Shown: positions 58,007 to 64,000 of the stretch, piece after piece
Numbering within the stretch: the stretch's first letter is position 1
How the letters are laid out: every line of letters starts with the position of its first letter
Assembly (NCBI GenBank): GCA_024123915.1
Contig: CP099650.1
Location: 248,001 to 312,000 of the forward strand
Length of the DNA stretch: 64,000 nt
Reading direction: 5' to 3'
Source: Oxalobacteraceae bacterium OTU3CAMAD1
Lineage (GTDB): Bacteria; Pseudomonadota; Gammaproteobacteria; Burkholderiales; Burkholderiaceae_D
Program-made: the position numbers and the translations under genes
Notes under the pieces: generated by a model
Seen by the model: only the letters and a program-made list of their open reading frames with translations
Databases searched by the model: none
Told to the model about the DNA's origin: nothing

Positions 58007-59304
58007 GCCGCCTCCAACACGGGCATTGGCACCGACAGCGTGGCCTCGACACCGCCATCGTCCAACGCCTCCACCGTCAACGACGCCCGCTCGCCATACA
58101 ACAGCTGCAAGCGCTCATGGATGTTGGCCAGGCCGAGCCCCTGGCCCGGCTGGTCGCTCAGGCCCGCGCCGTTGTCGCGCACCGCCAGCCGCAGCGCGTC
58201 GCTATCGACGGTCGCACGGATCAGCAACTCGCCGGGGCGGGTAGCGCTTTCCAGCCCATGCTTGATCGCGTTTTCCACCAGCGAAATCAGCATCGCCGGC
58301 GGAAACGGCAGCATGCGCAGCGCGTCATCGGCGTCGATGCGGAAGCGCAGCCGCTCGCCCATCCGTATCTGCATGATGGACAGGTAATCGCCTGCCAGCG
58401 CCAGCTCGCGCCCCACAGTGGAAGACACGGAGCGCATGTCCGGCAGGGCGTTTTGGAGATAGCCGACCAGGTGGTCGAGCATCAGCTGCGCCGTGTCGCC
58501 GTCGGTGCGGATCAGGTATTTCAGGTTGGCCAGGGTATTGAACAGAAAATGCGGCTCCACCTGCGCCTGCAGCGCAGAGAGCTTGGCGTTGAGCGCGGCG
58601 CGTTCCAGCTCATGCTCGCGCCGCGCAAGTTGCAGCGTGTGGTGGCGGCGCTTCAATTCGGCACGCAGATGATCGGACACCGTTTGCACCTCGCGCCATG
58701 CTTCGCCCTTTTGTAGCTGGAAAAACGACAGGCCAAAGCGGCGTCGAACGTGGACTTGCGCCTGTTGTCCCGGCTCGCCAGTCACCCGTACCTCCATGCT
58801 CTGCCAGAGCCGCATCATGCGCGAAGGCGCCAGCAAAATCCGCCCCTTGAACGACTGGTGCCAAAACGCGGCGGGACCCGGATATCCGAGCGCCAGGCCA
58901 AGCGCGAGGCCGGACAGCGTTTCGGCGCACAGATCATAGGTACTGAGCGGATCGAGCGGCGAGGGCAGCGTCAGGTGCGGACGCGACGAGATCATCTCCG
59001 GCGTCAACGTGACGCCTGCCTCGCGCAGCCCCCGCAAGTGCTGCCAGGCCATTGAAATCGTCGCCGGGCAAAAACCGGCGAAGATAGCAAGCGCAGGACC
59101 GAAATATAGCCAGTTGGAAGCGTCGGGCGCGCGGCCCAGCGACCAGAAAATGAAGGTCACGGGAAGCGCCAGGCAGACGGTAAGGAGTAGCGCGGTCACC
59201 GACAGATAGCGCAACAGCGTCTGCCACAAATATCTACGTACCAGTCGCGCGTCGTGCTCGACCTGCGGCACTTTGGCGTTGAACGGCAAATTGGACGACA
59301 TCAT
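58003..59304 (-). CDS. LytS/YehU-type membrane sensor histidine kinase
   Basis: A 433-residue His_kinase family (PF06580) sensor. Two membrane segments lie near residues 32-58 (SVTALLLTVCLALPVTFIF) and 65-85 (YFGPALAIFAGFCPA), with little between them. A coiled-coil region (about 215-250) leads to the phospho-accepting histidine in LQAQVEPHFLFNTLANLKYL. The ATPase domain has LISLVENAIKHGLE, VRDNGAGLSDQ and GQGLGLANIHERL. The start with ggagg 7 bases upstream was chosen over the longer open frame, which runs back toward tRNA-Pro. Confidence 0.92.
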   Translation of the reverse strand: MMSSNLPFNAKVPQVEHDARLVRRYLWQTLLRYLSVTALLLTVCLALPVTFIFWSLGRAPDASNWLYFGPALAIFAGFCPATISMAWQHLRGLREAGVTLTPEMISSRPHLTLPSPLDPLSTYDLCAETLSGLALGLALGYPGPAAFWHQSFKGRILLAPSRMMRLWQSMEVRVTGEPGQQAQVHVRRRFGLSFFQLQKGEAWREVQTVSDHLRAELKRRHHTLQLARREHELERAALNAKLSALQAQVEPHFLFNTLANLKYLIRTDGDTAQLMLDHLVGYLQNALPDMRSVSSTVGRELALAGDYLSIMQIRMGERLRFRIDADDALRMLPFPPAMLISLVENAIKHGLESATRPGELLIRATVDSDALRLAVRDNGAGLSDQPGQGLGLANIHERLQLLYGERASLTVEALDDGGVEATLSVPMPVLEAA

Positions 59305-59426
59305 GGCACCACCTCCGGTTTGAACTGAAGGCATTCTAGCGAGCGGACCTGCGTGCCGGGCACCCATGCGACCGACAGCCGAATTTGGGGGATGAATACG
59401 GTTTAAAAACCGAAAACCAATGGAAA

Positions 59427-59460
59427 AACCCCCGTTTGACGTTGCCATCAAACGGGGGTT
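59427..59460 (-). terminator. Rho-independent terminator after tRNA-Pro
   Basis: A perfect 13-bp stem, aacccccgtttga (59427-59439) with its complement at 59448-59460, and an 8-base loop. On the minus strand a T run follows (complement of the A run at 59424-59428). It lies 8 bp after the tRNA 3' end. Confidence 0.88.
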
Positions 59461-59468
59461 TTAGATTC

Positions 59469-59545
59469 TGGTCGGAGTACAAGGATTCGAACCTTGGACC
59501 CCCTGGTCCCAAACCAGGTGCGCTACCGGGCTGCGCTACACTCCG
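59469..59545 (-). tRNA. tRNA-Pro (anticodon TGG)
   Basis: On the minus strand a 77-nt cloverleaf is visible. The acceptor stem cggagtg pairs with tactccg, the D arm contains agcgcagcccggtagcgc, and the anticodon stem-loop is cctggtttgggaccagg with anticodon TGG at 59509-59511. The T arm contains ggttcgaatcc and the 3' end has an encoded CCA. Confidence 0.97.
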
Positions 59546-59668
59546 AAGAAGCAAGATAATACAAGCTGCCCCAGTATCCGTCAAGTGCCCCTATGAAAAT
59601 CATTATGTACCACGGCCGATTTTTTTCAAGGTAAGATCCCGGGGTATGCATAACTTAACTAAAAAGCC

Positions 59669-60328
59669 ATGAGCGCGACCTTGACCCTGGGCGAGCCCGC
59701 ACGACTGCGGCGGCCCGGCATGGTCTGGGGCATCGCCGTTTCGGTGGTTTTGCATGCGCTGTTGATCTTCGGCTACCGGCTGACCTCGCCCCAGGCACCG
59801 GCCGAGCTGCCGCCGAAGGAAACACTGACGGTGTGGCTGGTGCCGCCGCCCAAGCCGCCGGCGCCGGTGGTCCTTAAGCTTGAGCCGCCACCGATCAAGC
59901 AGGTCCAACCGCGCGAGCGGGATAAGAAGGTCGAGGTGGCCCGGGCCAGCAAGCCAGCGCCAGCGGAAACGCCGGAAGAAAAGCCGTCGCAGGCGATCAC
60001 GTTGCCAGCGCCAGCGCCAGCGCCAGCCAACAATCTGCCCGATCCGCTATATCCCGAACAACAGAAGCAGCAGCAGACCAAGCAATTCGATATGAACGCA
60101 GCGTTGAAGACGGCGCGTAAAGTGGCTAGTGAGAAAGACCCGGCGCGCGCGGGCTTGCCGGTCGCGCAGCTGGACGACCATCCGCTTTATCCGGAACGGA
60201 CGGCCACCGAGCTGGCGACCAAGATGGAAGGCGCCAAACGTAAAAGTTGTCTTAACCAGCCCGGCGGCAACCTGTTGACCCCGTTATTTTGGTTGTTGGA
60301 GAAGAAGGATCACGGCTGCAAGTTTTGA
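59669..60328 (+). CDS. TonB-like N-terminal anchored protein without TonB C-domain
   Basis: A 219-residue protein. One N-terminal membrane helix (VWGIAVSVVLHALLIFGY) carries the Ser-x3-His pattern that TonB uses to contact ExbB/ExbD. A Pro-rich stretch follows (about 45-130, with PPPKPPAPVVLKLEPPP and PAPAPAPANN), then a Gln/Lys-rich segment. The remainder lacks the TonB C-terminal fold and ends in a short region with two cysteines (RKSCLNQPGG and DHGCKF). I know of no named family. It may be a TonB/TolA-related energy-coupling or periplasm-spanning protein. It stands alone, with no exbBD nearby. Confidence 0.7.
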   Translation: MSATLTLGEPARLRRPGMVWGIAVSVVLHALLIFGYRLTSPQAPAELPPKETLTVWLVPPPKPPAPVVLKLEPPPIKQVQPRERDKKVEVARASKPAPAETPEEKPSQAITLPAPAPAPANNLPDPLYPEQQKQQQTKQFDMNAALKTARKVASEKDPARAGLPVAQLDDHPLYPERTATELATKMEGAKRKSCLNQPGGNLLTPLFWLLEKKDHGCKF

Positions 60329-60354
60329 CCGCTGGCGTTGTTGGCGGCTCACAG

Positions 60355-60393
60355 ATGGCGGATTACGGCGTGCCGCCTAATCCGCCCTACGTG
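60355..60393. repeat. Dispersed palindrome family P2, copy 4 (half unit)
   Basis: A single half unit, atggcggattacggcgtgcc through cctacgtg, matching the left half of copy 3. It forms a weaker internal hairpin (ggcggatta with taatccgcc). It lies in the gap between the convergent TonB-like gene and rsmI. Confidence 0.85.
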
Positions 60394-60431
60394 GAACTTG
60401 TGGATGCTGGCTTCCTGTCCGAAAGTCCCTG

Positions 60432-61340
60432 TTAGTCTTCTTCTTTTAACTGTAACGCGCGGTCGTACAGCGCGTTTTTCTTGCGGCCGGTGATCTGGGC
60501 GGCCAGGTTGGCGGCCTGCTTGACCGAGCATTCGGTCAGCAAAATCTTCAATATCCGCTCGGCTTCGACATCCTGCTCGTCCTCGGCCGCCGGCGCGCCG
60601 GCCAGCAGCACGACGAATTCGCCCTTTTCGCGGTGCGGATCGGCCTTGATCCACGCCTCCGCCGCCGACAAGGGGCAGCGGTGGATTTCCTCGAACATTT
60701 TGGTCAGCTCGCGCGCGAACACCACTTCGCGCTCCGGCTCGAACACGGACGCCAGCGCGACGGCGCAATCCAGTATCCGGTGCGGCGCCTCGTAAAACAC
60801 CATCGTCGCCGTCACCGCGCGCAATGTGCCGAGGAAATTCTCGCGCTGCTTGGCCTTGGCCGGCAGGAAACCGACAAAGTAAAATTGATCATTCACCAGC
60901 CCGCTGGCCGACAACGCCGTCACCGCCGCCGACGCCCCCGGCAGCGGCAATACGCGCAAACCGGCCGCCCGCACCGCGTCGACGATGCGCGCGCCCGGAT
61001 CGGACACGCCCGGCGTGCCGGCGTCCGACACCAGCGCGATGCGCTCGCCACCCTGCAGGCGCGCGATCAGGGTCTCGGCCACTTCGCGCTCGTTGTGCTG
61101 GTGCGCGGCGATCAACGGCTTGTGCAGCCCGAAACGTGTCATCAATTGCGCCGTGTTGCGGGTATCCTCGCAGGCGACCGCGTCGACCAGGCTCAAAACG
61201 TGCAACGCGCGCAGCGTAATATCGGTCACATTGCCGATGGGGGTCGCCACGATATACAAGGTTGCGCTAGGATAGGCCTGGTGCGCCGTTTCACCCAGCA
61301 CGGGTAGGGTGGAGATGGCGCGGGAATCTTGGTCGGTCAT
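60432..61340 (-). CDS. rsmI: 16S rRNA (cytidine1402-2'-O)-methyltransferase
   Basis: A 302-residue SAM-dependent tetrapyrrole-methylase-fold enzyme that 2'-O-methylates C1402 in the 16S rRNA decoding centre. Marks are LYIVATPIGNVTDITLRAL, ACEDTRNTAQLMTRFG, ALVSDAGTPGVSDPGARIV and LPLPGASAAVTALSASG. FVGFLPAKAKQR and MVFYEAPHRILD follow. The frame is open far upstream, but MTDQDSRAIST is the family-like start. It is divergent from lpoA with only 10 bp between start codons, the same arrangement as in E. coli. Confidence 0.96.
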   Translation of the reverse strand: MTDQDSRAISTLPVLGETAHQAYPSATLYIVATPIGNVTDITLRALHVLSLVDAVACEDTRNTAQLMTRFGLHKPLIAAHQHNEREVAETLIARLQGGERIALVSDAGTPGVSDPGARIVDAVRAAGLRVLPLPGASAAVTALSASGLVNDQFYFVGFLPAKAKQRENFLGTLRAVTATMVFYEAPHRILDCAVALASVFEPEREVVFARELTKMFEEIHRCPLSAAEAWIKADPHREKGEFVVLLAGAPAAEDEQDVEAERILKILLTECSVKQAANLAAQITGRKKNALYDRALQLKEED

Positions 61341-61350
61341 TGGGGGTCGA

Positions 61351-62757
61351 ATGAAAAGTATGAGGTTGTCGCTGCGGTATGCGGCTATTACGACGATTGC
61401 GGCGGTCACGGCCGTCGCCTTGAGTGGATGCGGCAGCACGCCGATACCACCCATGGCGCCCATTATAAGCGCAACCCCGCCGCCGCCCGCCCCGCCCAAA
61501 CCGCTGCCGAAGCCGCCACCAGAGCCGACGCCGCCGGCGGCCGAAACCTTCGCCATCGACCTGCCGGGCGGCGCCGCCCCCGCAGCGCCGGGAGCCACTG
61601 GCAACCGGCCCGCCGGCGACCAGCCCGAAGGCCGCGTGGCCGACGAGCGCGCGCTGCCGTCCAACGCCCCGATCAACATGGCGCTGCTGTTGCCGCTGCG
61701 CTCCGAAACCCTGGGCGCGGCCGCCGAATCGTTGCGCGCCGGCTTCATGGCCGCCTGGGAGCGCGACCGCGACAACATCACCGTCACCGTCATCGAGACC
61801 ACCGACGTGCCGCAGGACATCCTGTCGACCTACGCCAGCGCGTCCGAGCGCGAGGACATCATCGTCGGTCCGCTGGCGCGTTCGGCCGTGGCGGCGATCG
61901 CCTCCAGCCCGCTGGTGAGCAAGCCGACCATCGCGCTGAACTATCCGGAGGGCTACGGCACCGCCAGCGCCGCGCCGCTGCCGCCGAAGATGCTGGCCAT
62001 GGGCCTGTCGATCGAGGAAGAGGCGCGCCAGGCCGCCCAGTGGGCGGCTGCGGACCATCCCGGCGCCAGCGCGATGATATTGACCACCAGTTCGTCGTGG
62101 CAGCGCCGCATCGCCGCCGCCTTCGCCGGCCAGTGGCAGCGCATCGGCCAGCCGGTGCGCATGGTCGAGCTCAACGCCCCCAACGGCTACCTCAGCGATC
62201 CGGACTTGGTGCAGCTGCGCGCGCGCCTGGCGCAGGATCCGCCCGGCCTGCTGTTCTCGGCCATGGGCGCCGACCAGACCCGCCAGTTGCGCAGCGCCTT
62301 GAGCGCGCCGGTGACGACCGAGCCGACCAATCCGACCATCAGCACCGCCGACGCCATGCCGGCCCAGCCGCCGGTACCGCTCAGCTCGTTCAGCGCGCTG
62401 CCGGTCTATGGCACTTCGGCGCTCAACCCGGGCGCCACCATGGCCTTCGCCGGCCCCGAGCTGGACGGCGTGCGCCTGCTCGACCTGCCATGGCAGGTGC
62501 AACGCGACCATCCGGCCGTGATGGTCTATCCGCATCCGGTGCAGGCGGGCACGGCGGACATGGAACGCCTGTACGCGCTGGGCATCGACGCCTACCGCGT
62601 GGCGCGCGAAATCAGCCGCCATCCGGTCGGCCGCTTCCATATCGACGGCGTCACCGGCCGCCTGACGGTCGATTTCGGCTCGGGCACGTCCAGTTTCGAG
62701 CGTGTCGAGCAGCCGGCCATCTACAAAAACGGCGTGCCGCAGGCCGTCGCCCGATGA
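61351..62757 (+). CDS. lpoA: Penicillin-binding protein activator LpoA
   Basis: A 468-residue outer-membrane lipoprotein with lipobox VALSGC. A Pro-rich linker (PPPPAPPKPLPKPPPEPTPP) is followed by the C-terminal periplasmic-binding-like domain (about 110-460). In E. coli, LpoA activates PBP1A from the outer membrane. Blocks include INMALLLPLRSETLGAAAES, VGPLARSAVAAIASSPLVSK and ALNYPEGYG. It is shorter than E. coli LpoA (about 680 residues) and lacks the N-terminal TPR-like domain. Identity is supported by synteny: rsmI divergent, yraN, diaA and dolP downstream. An ATG three codons in (61360) is an alternative start. Confidence 0.9.
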   Translation: MKSMRLSLRYAAITTIAAVTAVALSGCGSTPIPPMAPIISATPPPPAPPKPLPKPPPEPTPPAAETFAIDLPGGAAPAAPGATGNRPAGDQPEGRVADERALPSNAPINMALLLPLRSETLGAAAESLRAGFMAAWERDRDNITVTVIETTDVPQDILSTYASASEREDIIVGPLARSAVAAIASSPLVSKPTIALNYPEGYGTASAAPLPPKMLAMGLSIEEEARQAAQWAAADHPGASAMILTTSSSWQRRIAAAFAGQWQRIGQPVRMVELNAPNGYLSDPDLVQLRARLAQDPPGLLFSAMGADQTRQLRSALSAPVTTEPTNPTISTADAMPAQPPVPLSSFSALPVYGTSALNPGATMAFAGPELDGVRLLDLPWQVQRDHPAVMVYPHPVQAGTADMERLYALGIDAYRVAREISRHPVGRFHIDGVTGRLTVDFGSGTSSFERVEQPAIYKNGVPQAVAR

Positions 62758-62764
62758 GATCGCC

Positions 62765-63142
62765 ATGTCGCCGCCACGGCAACGCGCCAGCGGACAGCCC
62801 ACCGAGCAGCAGCGGCTGGGCCGGCTGGGCGAGGACCGGGCGCTCGAGCACCTGATCGGCCAGGGCTTGACCCTGGTCGAGCGCAATTTCCTGTGCAAGG
62901 TCGGCGAAATCGACCTGATCATGAAGCAGCGGGGCGGCCTGGTGTTCGTCGAGGTGCGGCGCCGCGCGGCGGCCGGCTTCGGCGGGGCGGCCGCCAGCGT
63001 CACCCCGGCCAAGCGCCGGCGCCTGATCAACGCCGCCCAGTATTACCTGCTGCGCTACCCCGACCCGCCTCCGTGCCGCTTCGACCTGGTCGCCATCGAC
63101 GATGAAACGTTGTCATGGATACAAAACATTCTGGAGTTGTAA
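62765..63142 (+). CDS. yraN: YraN family endonuclease-like protein (UPF0102)
   Basis: A 125-residue UPF0102 protein with a restriction-endonuclease-like fold of uncertain cellular role. Conserved elements are GRLGEDRALEHLIGQG, LVERNFLCKVGEIDLIM and VFVEVRRRAAAGFGGAAASV. In the last, the usual EVK of the nuclease motif reads EVR. CRFDLVAID completes the family pattern. It starts 7 bp after lpoA. A Ser/Arg/Gln-rich N-terminal tail of about 15 residues precedes the conserved part. Confidence 0.94.
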   Translation: MSPPRQRASGQPTEQQRLGRLGEDRALEHLIGQGLTLVERNFLCKVGEIDLIMKQRGGLVFVEVRRRAAAGFGGAAASVTPAKRRRLINAAQYYLLRYPDPPPCRFDLVAIDDETLSWIQNILEL

Positions 63143-63199
63143 GCATTTTTAACAGAGCTTGTCCGGCTCGTTGAGGGACTGCACTATAATCAGCACACT

Positions 63200-63796
63200 A
63201 TGAATAATCAACGCATCCTGGCGCACTTCCACGAAAGTGCCGAAATCAAAATCCAATCCGCCACCGTCCTCGCCCCGCATCTGGCGCAGGCGATCGAACT
63301 GATGTTCTCGGCGCTGTCCAACGGCAACAAGATCCTCGTGTGCGGCAACGGCGGTTCGGCCGCCGACGCCCAGCACTTCGCGGCCGAGCTGGTGGGACGC
63401 TTCGAGCGCGAACGCTTCCCGCTGCCGGCGATGGCCCTGACCACCGACACCTCGATCCTGACGGCCGTGGCCAACGACTACAGCTACCGCGAGATCTTCT
63501 CCAAGCAGGTGCAAGCGTTCGGCCAGGCCGGCGACATCCTGCTGGCGTTTTCGACGTCGGGCAACTCGGCCAACGTGATGGCGGCCATCGAAGCGGCGCT
63601 GGAACGCGAAATGCGCGTGGTGGCGATGACCGGCAAGGGCGGCGGCGCCATCGGCAAAATGCTGACCGACGCCGACGTCCATATTTGCGTGCCGGCCGAC
63701 CGCACCGCCCGTATCCAGGAAGTCCATCTGGTATCCATACATTGCATTTGCGACGGCATCGACGTCGCGCTATTCGGAGGAGATGTGAATGACTAA
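63200..63796 (+). CDS. diaA: SIS-domain protein DiaA / phosphoheptose isomerase-like
   Basis: A 198-residue SIS-fold protein. The sugar-isomerase signatures are [20 protein letters not shown] and [20 protein letters not shown], with [15 protein letters not shown] and [15 protein letters not shown] between and after. E. coli DiaA binds DnaA and promotes timely replication initiation; close paralogues (GmhA) isomerise sedoheptulose-7-phosphate. Gene order lpoA-yraN-diaA-dolP favours the DiaA assignment. It overlaps the following gene by 8 bp. Confidence 0.9.
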   Translation: MNNQRILAHFHESAEIKIQSATVLAPHLAQAIELMFSALSNGNKILVCGNGGSAADAQHFAAELVGRFERERFPLPAMALTTDTSILTAVANDYSYREIFSKQVQAFGQAGDILLAFSTSGNSANVMAAIEAALEREMRVVAMTGKGGGAIGKMLTDADVHICVPADRTARIQEVHLVSIHCICDGIDVALFGGDVND

Positions 63797-64000
63797 CCCA
63801 GGTGCTATCTGGAACAAGATCCAGCGCCCGCTGGTCCTGAGCGTGCTGTGCGCAACGATGATGACCTCGCTGACCGGCTGCATCGCGCTGGTCGCCGGCG
63901 GCGCCATCAGCGGCACGCTGGCCGCGTCGGACCGCCGCACCTTCGGCGCCCAGACCGAGGACACCACGATCCAGATCAAGGCCGCGAACAAGCTGCGCAA
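63789..64000 (+). CDS. dolP: Outer-membrane lipoprotein DolP (YraP), 5' part
   Basis: The first 70 codons of a gene cut by the window end. The sequence has a basic N-terminus, a hydrophobic signal [17 protein letters not shown] with a clear lipobox (LTGC), then [20 protein letters not shown] and the start of a BON domain ([13 protein letters not shown]). In E. coli, DolP supports outer-membrane integrity and BAM function. The ATG overlaps the end of diaA (atgactaa). Synteny with E. coli supports the name. Confidence 0.85.
   Translation, partial: MTNPGAIWNKIQRPLVLSVLCATMMTSLTGCIALVAGGAISGTLAASDRRTFGAQTEDTTIQIKAANKLR

Overview
The window is GC-rich, densely packed chromosomal DNA. Gene content and protein style (leucine catabolism, a CGFS glutaredoxin next to ubiX, IS110 and RAYT elements, several intergenic palindrome families) suggest a beta-proteobacterium of the Oxalobacteraceae (Massilia, Duganella or Janthinobacterium type). 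That placement is inferred from recognition, not from a search. I see no rRNA, CRISPR array or prophage, and one tRNA (Pro-TGG).

Layout. 1-1733: end of an amidohydrolase and an IS110-type insertion sequence. 1798-8203: gltBD (glutamate synthase) with a terminator. 8282-9328: a REP-associated tyrosine transposase (RAYT) between inverted short repeats. 9294-16062: a chemotaxis receptor, then an operon of SNF2 helicase, sensor kinase and response regulator. 16301-20577: tex, grxD, ubiX, a small unknown gene and an XRE-like regulator. 20985-27703: liuR, isovaleryl-CoA dehydrogenase, then aceK, thiolase, SDR and acyl-CoA dehydrogenase. 28122-35813: a YihY membrane protein, a peptide-binding protein, an SpmA/SpmB fusion, PBP4 (dacB), a LysR regulator and an aldo/keto reductase. 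35841-44567: a minus-strand peptidoglycan recycling cluster (ddpX, amiD-like, BadF-type kinase, GHL10 hydrolase, AmpG-like importer, AraC regulator, murQ, GntR regulator). 44731-57114: ychJ, then a long plus-strand leucine-degradation operon (liuB, liuC, liuD, liuE) with the full bioAFDB biotin set nested inside. 57272-59304: a LytTR two-component pair. 59469-64000: tRNA-Pro, a TonB-like N-terminal protein, and the rsmI / lpoA-yraN-diaA-dolP block known from E. coli.

How the genes work together. Three near-identical 15-bp sites (20940-20954, 21412-21426, 44989-45003) link liuR, isovaleryl-CoA dehydrogenase and the distant liuB-bio-liuD-liuE operon into one LiuR-type regulon. The third site and its promoter lie inside the coding sequence of ychJ. 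Biotin synthesis sits between the two subunits of methylcrotonyl-CoA carboxylase, a biotin enzyme, so cofactor and apoenzyme are probably made together. The cell-wall cluster supplies most steps from peptidoglycan cleavage outside the cytoplasm, through import, to sugar phosphorylation and MurNAc-6-phosphate cleavage. Four families of dispersed intergenic palindromes or short repeats punctuate the window. One of them flanks the RAYT gene in inverted orientation and also encodes the last residues of a chemotaxis receptor.
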